From positions 9,829,226 to 9,893,225 of the forward strand of contig NC_087074.1 in NCBI RefSeq assembly GCF_026151205.1: a DNA stretch of 64,000 nucleotides, in the 5' to 3' direction. The notes beneath the pieces are model-generated. The model saw only the letters and a program-made list of their open reading frames with translations. It ran no database searches and was not told the DNA's origin. A program made the translations under genes and the position numbers. The stretch comes from Bolinopsis microptera (Eukaryota; Ctenophora; Tentaculata; Lobata; Bolinopsidae). Shown here in pieces: positions 30,728 to 42,707 of the stretch. Positions within the stretch are counted from its first letter, which is position 1. Every line of letters starts with the position of its first letter.

Positions 30728-33700
30728 ATGGAGTCTTCTGGATACAAGATTAGCAACCGGTCAAATCCTTTTTCCGTCAATTCCCTGCTGTCTGATAGCA
30801 GCCTGAAGAAGTTCCATCCTTATCTAAGACAAAGTAAGTATATAAGTTGGACACAAAGCCCAACACAAGTCTCGTTCACTTATTAATTTCTTTTGTGTTT
30901 TGTATATAAAGTGTTAAACTTAATGTTAACTTCTCCTCGTAATCAAACACTTATTATTCAAACGGCCCTCGAATATAACTTGAATGTCAACAAATTTTCG
31001 ATCTGCAACAGCTGTAAGTTTGTAAACCTTTGCTTAGTGCGCCTTTCCCAAATGAATTAACTTGAATTCTGAAAAATTTCTTTGAAAAATAAGTCAAATG
31101 ATTGTAACAAAAATTGTGTTATGATTCAAAATTAATAATCAGTTGGGGATGACAATGATTCTGAATAAATTGTATTGAGAACATTATGTAGAAAGCAGGT
31201 AGTAATTAATAATGATTTTCGGGAACTCTATGTTGTAACATGAAGTAGCTGCTTAACTGTTATGATTAATGCAACCTTTTACGATGATTTACTCATATAT
31301 ATCAAGATCTCAGCTTTTTATTGTGGTAGCTCGCCAGTTCATTATTTGTTACCATTCGCTGCTGCTGTCTGGTTCACTGGTTGAAGCTACGGTTTTCGTT
31401 TATGCTATAAAATTGTTAATCTTCTTCTGTGGAAGATCAAGTCTAGACAATGATATGATTTGTTTCTAATTCTATATCTTGCACATTATGTCACGTTGAA
31501 TATTTTGGGTGTATCATATCCGTATCGTTGTTGTTAAGTAAGATAAGATATCACATCAGAACGTGTAATTCACAACGGTTTATAACTAACTTGAAGTTGA
31601 ATTAAAGTTCAATCTAATTTGTAATTCAGCTAAGTAAGCAGCAATTTGAAAACTTGCCAAAACACTATTACCACGCGCTCGGTAACCCTTTTATTTAAAA
31701 CCCTCTTTTCTCATCCCTTTAGTCACCCACCAAGTAGAGTTTGACACTTTACATTTCCGCACTCTACTCCTCAACCATCATCTAATAGTAGTAAGATTCT
31801 TGGAACTGGCTGCAGCGCCGGGTATAAGGGCTCAATTGTGACTGTCTGGCCCGCCCTAAAATGAACAATTTCACCGAGGGGTGATAAAATTGATACCTCC
31901 AACATCCTCCCGAAAGGCAGAGAGGGCACCCTTGTTTACTTTAACCCGCCTCCGATCACACGTTAAACAGGAAACTTGTTACAGGCCACCCTGTCTACCG
32001 CTACCTCAAACGACTCATGACGAAATACATGAAGTGTGTGTATTGCGGTGGCAATTTGTTTGTTTAAGGGGGATTGGACCAGAAGTTAATTGTAACGGGG
32101 TTGTCAAGGTGTCAAACATTTCAAATTAATCCTGGTGAAGTAAGACTGGGTTACAAATATATTTGTTATATGAAACTCCCGTTTTGATACTTTTTAATTG
32201 GAGAAGCTTTCATCACTAATTAATTTATCAGCACTGCTTGATGGGTAGTTTCAGCGTTAACACTCTTCCTGGTTAATCAATCAGTAATCAGTAATCAGTC
32301 ACCTGACACAGTGTCTCTTAAAATGATAAATATAAATGAGAGTTATAATTTACGAAACCAGCGGGATGCTTATTGCTTAACTCAAAGCAAAGGTTGACTA
32401 AATAATTGGCACAATTAAAGTAGCTTATGGTTATTTTGTCTCATGCAGTAAGTCAAAGTGGTAACTGCTTGTGCAATAGATGAATTCACGTGTCTGTTCG
32501 TATACATGTGATAAACGCAGTTTCGTGATCAAAGCAAAATCTTAGCATACTTAAACTCTTTAAGTTACCCAGTTGCCAAGGCAGTTGTAGTGAGGCTTTG
32601 ATCAGACGAATCCTCCACTTTTATAAATTGCAGTTTCAATTCCAATGTCACCGCTGTGATCAGGGAACAGCTGCATAAATATTCCGCATAAACTACACAA
32701 CTACTCTATTCAGCCAATCACAGTTGTTAATTTCACTTCCAGCATGCGTTTCGGCCGTTGGCCCAAATTTAGTTACCGACATAGTCTCATATTGAATCGA
32801 TGTCGTTGAAATTTTACTAAATAGGTCTTTAGATTGAGCAACACCCCATAAACAGATAAATACTAAACTTATCGCAGCGATGCAACAGAATATCTTAATT
32901 TGAATCTTAGAATCTCAGCGTTATTACTCATATTGGCGATTAAAATTATCAGTAGACTGATCCTCCAATCTTTCAGGTTCCATGTTCAGAAACCTCGACC
33001 TCTCCATGCTAGGTCCGAGGATCGAGCTGCCCACTCTTGCTCCTCCCAACCCTCCTTCCCCTGTCACTCCCGCCGGACAAGGGGTTCAAGTCAGCTTGGA
33101 GAACAACGAGCTGTGGAAGAAGTTCCATGCTCTGAACACCGAGATGATCATCACTAAAACGGGCAGGTTCGTCATCCTTCAATTGTACTCATCACAATAT
33201 TTTTATTATCTTCATGGCTGTTTTGCCCTCATTTTCTAGACTGGAATAGTCTAAAATTGAAAAGACTAAGAGCCGTGCACAGATCTTTGGCCCCCCTCAT
33301 AAGTCTTCCCGGCAGCAATTGATTGTATTTCAAACCACGCGTTCTAAATCTTTTCAACTAATTGGCTTGCCACGTGGCTAAGAGAATGGGTGATTTATTC
33401 ATGAGCACGGACACTGTTTAATTAATGGTCCCTTAAAAAAGTGCACCCAAAGTGATTGTTAGGTGACAATGGGTGAAGCATGTGACGAGCAGGCAAAACC
33501 AGCCCTCCCTCTATTGTTTATCAGCAAGCTATCCGCCTCAATGCCCTGTAATCTAGCCCAATTATCTCAGTATATAGCTGTAGTGACTCACTGGGCTTAA
33601 AGTGCCACGTGAACGACCTCGTCACAGCACCCCTACTGGATAATACAGCATTGTTGTACGCGATCGTTATGTGAATGAGAAATTAGACTAAAGATACTGA

Positions 33701-36700
33701 CTGCTGTTGAACACAATGCCTAGATCCTGGAGGCTGGGTGAGATTTGTGGCAGGAGATGCCATGATACAGGGGATCCCTACCCACCTGACCCTCCACCAA
33801 CCGCCCATTGTGGGAAGACATCGGGACCAACCATAATAGCTTTAATTTAGCTGACGGGTACTAACTTTGACATCTTGGACAAAGCCTCAACGGGCTGTAA
33901 TGACAGCCAAGAGTCTTTAATTCCATTGATTATGGGTACAATTATTTCATAAAGATAATAGGCATACAGAGTTCAAAACGCTGGCGAGGTTTTAGCTTGA
34001 CGAGAAGTGCATGTGTCCCCTGTTGCTAACAATGGCAACTCTTTGTTTGGGCTCGAAATTGATATCATTTAAGTCACCACGGTACGTGCAAGATGGCATT
34101 GTGCGAGCTGGTGACAATATGCTTGGCTATAGATGATGCTCCATCCTTTATCAGCAGGCTCCAGAACAGAAAAATGGGACCGTTTGTACACGCACAATGA
34201 CTACATGATAATAGACACTATAAACTTATAAACGCACTGTACAACACTAAAACACCAACAAAGATCACAAGTGGCGCTCAAAGTCTTTTTGTTACTTTGT
34301 TGAAATTAAGCTTTTATTTCTTTCAGGAGAATGTTCCCGCCAATTAAATTAAAGCTCAACGGACTGAACCCAAATAGCAAGTACATCGTGCTCATGGATA
34401 TGGTACCGGCTGATGATCACCGATACAAATACCAAAACTCTGAATGGGTGAGTCAGACAGAAAATCATGCATTTTATATAATCAACAAATCGGATTCCAC
34501 ACATGTTCCACTGAAGAAACAAAAAAGCTTGATCTTGATATTTCAGATATTTTACATTTCAACTATTCAGGTGATAGCAGGGAAGGCCGAGCCGACAGTT
34601 CCCGGACGAATGTACATCCACCCAGACTCGCCAGCCACCGGTCTTCAATGGATGAAGGGCCCCGTCACCTTCCACAAAATGAAACTCACCAACAACACCC
34701 TAGACCAACAAGGACATGTTAGTCACCATTTTCATTTCGTTTATCTTATAATACTGTTAGATAGTCAGTAATTGGTCCTTCAACTATAATATGTGATTGT
34801 GGTATATGCAGATCGTTTAATAGCAGCCTGCTTCAACCATGCGTCAATCGTGTGTTAAGTGACCGTTTATAGATAACACATAGTCACTTTATTTGAATAT
34901 AAATCACTTCGAGTTCATAACATCTCACAGGCCAGCTCATTGCCGCTTCATACAACCGCACTAAAACGCACTGATAAGCTCTGGCTCCACTATGATTGAG
35001 TTTATTGTGGGAATTTTCGCCTCGCCCGGAAAACAGTTACAGGACTCCATTAACGGTCTGGTGGTTGAGACCGCACTGCACTGGTGTTCCTGCTTAACCT
35101 CTCTCTCACTTCTCACTGTCCAAACTCTCACTCTCTCAGAGGAGGAGACCGTTAACTGACCGCTACTTGACCACATTTTAGGAGGAAGTTGCCTGATTCG
35201 CCGATTAAGTCTTTGGGTTCGTGTGAGCGGATAACAAGATATTGGTAGGATAGATCGAGTGAGAGTAGTTTAAATTGCGAGATAAGTAGCCACTAAGTTG
35301 GTGAAACTTCATACTGATTACAGCAGAGTTGTGCTGATAACTTCATAGCGAGAAGTTCAGAAAGATAGAAGTTATTAAGAAACTTTGTCTTAGATGAGGT
35401 GTTTATACTCCATGAACTACATAAAAGTTTAGTGTTCTCTGATTTAAGGGTAATAAAAAGGAATTACTAAGTTACTACATGCTTCATTTCCTCTGTTGTT
35501 CTGCACAAGATGCCATCCTTCACTTCAGAAAACCCCAAACTGACAAACACCTCACTATTAGGGCGTGTTCGTCACACTGTTTCCTCTCAAAAGTGTCAGC
35601 TGATCAGAACTGCACTTTTCCTACACGTGACACAATACCGCATTCCCAGCCATTAGCTCCTTTCTTCTCAGGGTCCTGACCATGCAGGAAACAACAGCCC
35701 TCCACACATTATATCCAGTTACATTTGAGTATTTCTTAAAAATCTCCCGATTAGGGCTCACTCATTACTGTCATCTCACAAGAAGGGGGCTCGACGGTAA
35801 TGGCCCTTTTCCGTCTGCTCTAGGATCCTGCCCTGCAGAAAGGTTCACGCCTTACCTGACAAATGTGGGGCTTTTTGACAAATTCTCCAACTTACCTGAT
35901 CAACGTTCGACATGAACTGAACTTGATTTGCAACAGGGTATAAATTTAGACGGCTCTTGTTCGACGAGTAATGGATCTGATGTAAACCCGCGTGGTTTGA
36001 GAGTAGATTTAACCATAGTTAACTGTCATAACGGTTCCCAAACTGACAGGTAAAGTTGAGCCACAGACACTATGAGTTTGATCTTGTGTCATCGACTCCT
36101 CATTAATTTCATACTTGGGAGCTCGAACAGGGGTCTTGACAGGTCTGGAGAGCAATAGAACAATGTGATTATGAGCAGCTAGTGAGAGCCATTGGGCATG
36201 ACAAAGTACCAACAAGTTGTGCGGGATTAACAGTTCCATTTGTCAAATTCTCTGATCAGATAAGGTTGACGGAGGGGGTAGTGATGTGGAGATTAACTCA
36301 ATAGCCCAATCATGAGGAACTTATCAGGTCATCCAACAAGAGTTCTCACAACTCTCACGGACATTTTATGTATGATCTCACTTTATAGCTTTACAAACAA
36401 ACTTTGTAATATAATAGTAATCAGATTGATCAGATGAATAATGTAACATATTTTCAGATCATACTGAACTCGATGCACCGATACCAGCCGAGGATCCATG
36501 TGGTGGAAGCAAATGACATCAAGTGGCTGCAGTTTGCCTCTTTCACCACTGTATCCTACCCTGAAACTGTGTTCATGGCAGTTACTGCTTATCAGAATGA
36601 TCAGGTATGAAATGAAACAGACTAACAGAGTGTTTTGTTTAAAGTTTCGTACAAAATCAGATGGATCAAGATGATAGAAATGTTTCATAACCACAGTTTA

Positions 36701-38100
36701 AATTTCTTGCAAAAAAATTGCATTTTAAAGATTTTAATATTTAAAACAAAAGATAATGTCGTGTACAATACATAATCTAAACTTCCAACATATTATTCGA
36801 GTAAATAAATTTTAACAAAAAACCTTCCCGCAGATAACTCAACTGAAGATCGACCACAATCCCTTTGCTAAAGGATTCAGAGACCTGTGTTCCAACAAAA
36901 ATAAAGACAAGTAAGTTACTCTCCTTCCTCCTTTTCCTCTCATTTCCCTCACAAGCATCTAATATTTACAATTTACATGTGACTTGCCTGTGTAGATGTT
37001 CATTCCATGGCACACAATATATACATGGGGCATTTGATACCGTTAACCGAACTAGTTACATAAAAGGGAACCTGTATTTTGATCCCAGTTTTCGCACCTC
37101 TAAATTAGCTCAGACTGAAATACGCCTCTTCCACCCAACAACACGGGGAAAATACTCAATTAAAGTGGAAGAGGCTGAAGTTACTTTTATCTTTTAGCAC
37201 CTATGATCAAATAAACCCAAGCTTGGTTTTGGGTTACATATAATTCAAAAATTGTTGCAGCCCTGTCACTCAACCACCCCATCGTAATTGGGCCAAAGAA
37301 TGTGCAACTCTAGTAAAGCCTTTGATGCGTATAACTTTTAATTGAGTGCCACCTCGAAGTGGCAATCACGAGATAACCGAGCTGGAATTATCAATAACAC
37401 TCTAATATATCTTGTAACGAAGTACTACCGGAACTATTCTCATCAATATCACGAGCATGAAGTTGACTCGTTAAGTCAGTTAACCACCGACCGTTACTAG
37501 AATCAAAACACCAACTCTAAACATGTAATTTCCACAGGAATCAAGCCAGAAGCCCGACCCAAGTGAGCAGCACTACATCAGACCATCAGTCCCCTCAGAG
37601 GCTACTCACTGAGCCGTCTGGCAAATCTCCCGAACCTACCATATCAAGTAAGTAACAGTAGGACAGACACAAGCTCCCAAACTATTATAATAGTCTTTTA
37701 CTCTCTGAGAAACTTATTGAAAGATAGTATTTCTGCTATATCTCCTAACTAATTTAAAGCTTGTTACCATTTTAACCAGCACCAATAAATCCTAACAGAC
37801 ATCCTCCTCCCAGGTGAGAGACCGTTACCAGGAGGATTTGACACCTCCCCCACGTACGTTCCCGCCATGTACCCAGGCTCCCTTCCCTCCACACTCCACC
37901 CTCCCACCATGCTGCAACTCAAGGACTCCCTGATAGCTAGCCATCACTCTCTCCTAGCTACAGCTGCCAGCACTCTCCTGAACAAAGCGGCCGCTTCCCA
38001 GCTACTCCAAGCGACTCCCCCGACTCTTAGTCTCCCGCAGCCATTTAAGCTGGATCTCAAGCAGGCTCTGGAAGCACTTGCTCAGCAGGTTTATATCTGA
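30728..38100 (+). CDS. T-box transcription factor (Tbx2/3/4/5-like), 8 exons
   Basis: Exons 30728-30833, 32977-33166, 34327-34447, 34571-34717, 36458-36604, 36834-36910, 37538-37647 and 37814-38100 join in phase to 1185 bases (394 residues). The T-box DNA-binding domain spans about 72-258: [97 protein letters not shown] and [20 protein letters not shown] recalls Tbx4/5 and [12 protein letters not shown] recalls Tbx2/3, so the Tbx2/3/4/5 group is likely but the subclass is open. Residues 15-21 (FSVNSLL) resemble an eh1 motif that recruits Groucho repressors. It would act in the nucleus as a developmental regulator. The C-terminal exon is rich in Leu, Gln, Ala and Pro. Confidence 0.92.
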
Positions 38101-38132
38101 CATATTACTGACTCCATATCCTAGAGATCTTA

Positions 38133-38138
38133 AATAAA
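38133..38138 (+). terminator. Poly(A) signal of the T-box gene
   Basis: AATAAA in the context CTTAAATAAAGTACG, 33 bases after the TGA stop. Confidence 0.7.
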
Positions 38139-38979
38139 GTACGAATAGCGTCCAATCAACCGCTGGTGCGCTTGCTTCTTCATTTTTATTGCGATTTCTT
38201 GTCTTTATTCTTCAGTAATTTAAGTGAAAGAAAATGCAATTTACCCCGAGCAATTATGATGTATAATTATGATTCCTAAATATAGCATTAAGAAACAGAA
38301 AATAATATCGTTGTATATGTCCAGGTTGCTCTGGAGAAGTCATCAAGTCTGCTCAAGCAAACGATAAAGACGTGGAGACCCTGGGAAGACCGCTAATAAT
38401 CGGCCGATAGCCGCTGTCGAGGCTGATTGCAGAATTAAACAGAATTGTTAGATGAGTCAGATAGGTTGATATTTACGGAAGTCGAGACAAGAGATTCGAG
38501 GTCACGAAACAGATGATCCAGATATTACTGAATGTTTATTGGAAGAGAGCCAAATGAACGGACTTGAGGTCTTGCAGAGAGACATGTTTTAGCTGTCATA
38601 AAGTTGACTATAATATTTAAATTATTTTTCAGGTTACTGTCCAATTTAATTGATGAAATTTATATTTGTATGTATAGCTCGTGAAATGAAAATATTTAAT
38701 TTTTCTGACGTATTATGTATCTAAATGCCGACTAAATCGTGTTTTACTTTTGTATGGAGAGATGCAAAATAAAAAGCTGTTTAAAAAAGAGGAGGTCAGA
38801 AAACATATTGAATTAACTAAATTATTTACAACTGATTGATTTGTGTGTCGCGATAAATTTATGACATCCCCTCGATCAAAGCGCTTCCAGTTCCAAGACA
38901 AATCAACTGCATTTCAAACCTGGCTCAAACCCAAAATTCGTAAGTTTAGTCCACCTCAATTGGACATCAATAAATAAAT
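38139..38979. other. Convergent 3' spacer
   Basis: AT-rich DNA between the 3' ends of the T-box gene (+) and the ANKUB1 homologue (-). No further gene seen. Confidence 0.5.
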
Positions 38980-41900
38980 TCATCCTTTTACACTCACAGT
39001 AGATTTTTCTCTTAAAAGAGCACCCCCTCTATTTCTGAAAGCTCGCGATTCAGTCCGAGACTTAGCTTCTCTCGAATCTACTCCATTTGTCCAATCTGCC
39101 GCAAAATTAGCCCCCTTGCTAACCTTAGCTCGGTTTCTGTAGAACTGTCTCCGGTATAGAATACCTTGCTCATTCCTAGCGATGGGAGCCACCGGAGTCC
39201 CTTCTTTAAGCTTTCTCTTCAAAGTGCTCTCATTTACAGAAAGCGCTATTCTAAATTTAGACATCCAAGTTTTATTGTTGTACGTATCTGACATTTCAAT
39301 GCAGGCCGCAGCTTTTTCACGTGCCGTCAGCCCATTGTGTACCCACATGCCTGTATTGTAGTCCTCTATTGCCTTAACTGTTCTCCGCCCCTTGCTGCTG
39401 GCCACTGAGCTGGTCGGAGAGCTGGAGGCAGTTTTCTTTCTCATCTGAGGAGAGTCTGAGGACTTTGTATTCCTGCTCACATTCGGGAGTACTGGGGTTG
39501 ATTTCTTGGGTGTGAAGAGGAGGTCAGTAAACTCGACCTTGCCACTGGAGTGTTGTGTTGTGTCCCAGTGTAGTCCCTGTGAAAGAACGTCTCTCTTCAT
39601 CTCACGGGTTTTAGCTGACGGGCTCCAACTCCTCCCACCGGCACCCTGATAACATATGGCAAAATTACGGCCCAAATTTGGTAATTTTTTATCAAAAACC
39701 AGTTCCACAGCTCACCGCAATTGCAATATTTAAACATAGATAAATGAAGGCTGATGACAAGTATGTAGTATTACCCAAGCTCGGCGGTCAGACAGACTTG
39801 AGATTGGACGTTCAGCAAGCTTGGCGGGGCAGGTTCTGCACCGGAAATGAATGAGACCGTCAATGTGCATAGCTTTGTCACCTGTTATTGCATCCTTAAC
39901 TCTGAGGTAACACTCAAGAGATTAGTAATCAAATTATAAATGATTTCATAAAATTGCCTTAGTTAAGTCCTCAAAATGGGTATAAAAAGTACAAACCACA
40001 ATCTCTTACTTTGGGATGGAAGAACCTGACTCTTTCTTGTTTCTAAAGATTTTGTGTTGAAACTCCCGTCCGAGGTTCTCTTAGACATGAGAGCTACTTT
40101 GTCTTTGCCCAGAGCGTGCCACTGCTTTACCTTCATTACCAGACAATAATTCCTAGTAGCACTGTTAAAATCTTAGGAAACAAGGACATGCTTTTTACAA
40201 TATAAAAACCTTGAAACCCCCAATCTTAGGACACAAGGACATGCTTTCTACGATATAAACACCTTAATAAACCCCCAATCATCTTGAAGAAGCGAGGTCT
40301 GGCAGTCATTATATGAAACCAGGAGATTATAAAAAGATAAAAGACTAATGTTCACCGGTAAAGATAATCAGTATCATGAGGAGCCCCCACAAGTTCAGGT
40401 ATCAGGACCTGGGGTTTGCTCTGTTTTGTGTTTATGTGTGTGATACACTCCGTGTGACCCTTCTCCGTCGCTATAGCCAATGCGTTCTGCCCTTTGTAAT
40501 TCTGAAATAGACCTGGTATAGACTGCCTTGCCTTGTAAGTGGCCTTTTATCTATTGGGCAGACACAAATTACGCGTACTGCGAAAACATCAAAGGCTTTC
40601 TTGCACAATAATACTACAGGCTTAGACTTACTTGCACGATGATGCTACAGGGATAGCGACTCATGAAAAGTCGTAGAAGTTCGAGTCTGCCCTCTTCAGT
40701 TGCTTTGTGGACAGCATACAGGTGATGCGTTGGGTCAGACCGGTCACTGCACCATTTCTTACCAGGGTGGTAGCCTGACAAATAAGTTGCTATGAGAACG
40801 AGTTCTTTTTTCCCCCTTTTATTCTGTATAGGAAAAAGGATGGTCACATACAATTTTAGAACGCATCACGATCATTGAATGAAAGATATTCCTCACCGAC
40901 AGGTTCGTCAGCCCGGACACCACCATTGAGCATATCCTCCGCTAGTTCTAATAGTCCTAGGTGAGCTGCCAGGAACATGACCACCTTCATCTGGTAGAAC
41001 CTGACAGCTTTGTCCTCGTCCAGTAAGTTCTGAACAGCTGGTATGTTGCCTTCAAACGTGGTATTTATCAGAGCTGACCACCCCTTCCATACCTGGTGAA
41101 ACGTTTGTGGTACTGCTACCAGCCATGAAATTGATTCCCTCTTGGTAGTAAAGTGCTGTGTAACTAAGTTGACAGATTTAAAAAGTACAACTAACCTTAA
41201 TTTCTGAGCTTTGAACGCAATTTAATCAAAAATTTGTGGTCATCATGATATGGTGTAAAATTTAATCATTGCCAGAGACCGACAGGTATTTTATCACCAA
41301 TCATGTACGATTGCACTCTTTGACAGGATATTAAAATCACATCTACTCTAACCTGCACATAAATGGTAGCACCAGGCAGGACCCCATAATCGTTACAGCT
41401 GTGTTTTGAAAACATCTCCCGACCTAATCCGTCTGCAAGCCTAAAACACCCTGAAGATAATTTCATAAAATCTGTTAACGTTGATGAAATGACAGCAGTT
41501 TACGGACCGTGCTGGTCCCGGACGCTTATGAATATGACTGGTGGAAAGATTGATAAATTGTTAATATAATCACATCTGCCAGGCAGTCTGTGCTTGTAGT
41601 TAGTTAGTTGATTTAACCACCTACCATCACTTCCTCAGTGGAAGTAAGTAACAACGAGATCTCTCCCACTAACCTAGCGGCAGTCCAGTTCGATACATCA
41701 CGACCTCCTGGAGCTGGAATATCGTAAGGGACACCACGTCCACGTCGTACAGGTCGATTTTCTGGCCGTTGTAGTTACACCTACAGGGTTTCCGTAAGGG
41801 TTTCCTCTAATTTCCACGTTACACCACTCCATTATGAGCTCAGAGGATTAATGACAAGTACGATAACTACTTGGTACGTTAGGTATTCTCAGCTATAAGT

Positions 41901-42707
41901 GACGGCTAAATGGCTGCCAAAAGGCAGCGCTTAACTCAGCTTAAGTGCCTTGTAGTGACAATGACCTGTGTGGTACGATCCAGTATATTTGCCAGGACTA
42001 CGTTCGTGCGACATATTATCCACAGCAACCACCTGACGGGGATTCAGTCCGGGCGCCTTTCTTGCCAATCACTTTGATCCAATTTTCATTTCATGAAGCA
42101 GTCACGAGCTAAGATAAGCAGTATCACACGAGGTAAATAGTTAAATATGGGCAGGTTTAATAGTACCGGGCACTACAACACAACTATTACTAACATTATG
42201 TGTAGGTTAGGGATTGGTTCCTGTTCTCTGAGTCGGCAGTGGAGGGATGCCCCGTATGGTATCCCCACGTCTCTGATGATCCAGGGTCCGGACAAGTCTG
42301 CTCCACTGTGGAGTAGTCTGATGTTTTGTTGGGGATCAAGCTGGTATTTTGTCCTTATTGACTCCTGGATGGGTTTTGTTTGGACAATCTGGCTCATTTT
42401 AGATATTCAACCTTATATGTTAGATTATGTCTAGTTAAATATGCATTGTAAAATGACAGGATATGTATATCTTATTCTTGACGAACTGCAACAGTCACTT
42501 TTAATCTTAGCGCTCATTAAAGCGACCATCTGAGTTTACCAAGAACTCAAGGAAATTATACTATCCACGTACATATACAGAAACCTGCAAACCAGGTAAA
42601 TTATATCCCGAATCTAAATACTTGATTACCTTCAATTGATCCACTGTTTGCGCATCTCCTATTTGCCATGGGATAGAGCGTCCATTGTAGAGGACAAATA
42701 TCTTCAT
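38980..42707 (-). CDS. ANKUB1: ANKUB1 homologue (ubiquitin-like and ankyrin repeat protein), 10 exons
   Basis: Exons, 5' to 3': 42630-42707, 42191-42388, 41674-41806, 41353-41450, 40897-41092, 40632-40774, 40356-40501, 40010-40161, 39775-39899 and 38980-39645. They total 1935 bases (644 residues). The start MKIFVLYNGRSIPWQIGDAQ opens a ubiquitin-like domain, with a second Ub-like stretch in exons 3-4 (DLYDVDVVSL, VMYRTGLPL). Ankyrin-type repeats follow (WSALINTTFEGNIPAVQNLL, THHLYAVHKATEEGRLELL, NYKGQNALAIATEKGHTECI). Later parts also match human ANKUB1 as I recall it: KVKQWHALG, TGDKAMHIDG and, near the end, AREKAAACIEMSDTYNNKTW. The molecular role of ANKUB1 is poorly known. The exon 8 to 9 join (acceptor CAGAG before TTAAGG) is the least certain boundary. 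Confidence 0.85.

Noticed and set aside
36865-37197. 110-residue plus-strand frame overlapping a T-box exon
   Set aside because: It reads T-box exon 6 out of frame and continues into the intron.
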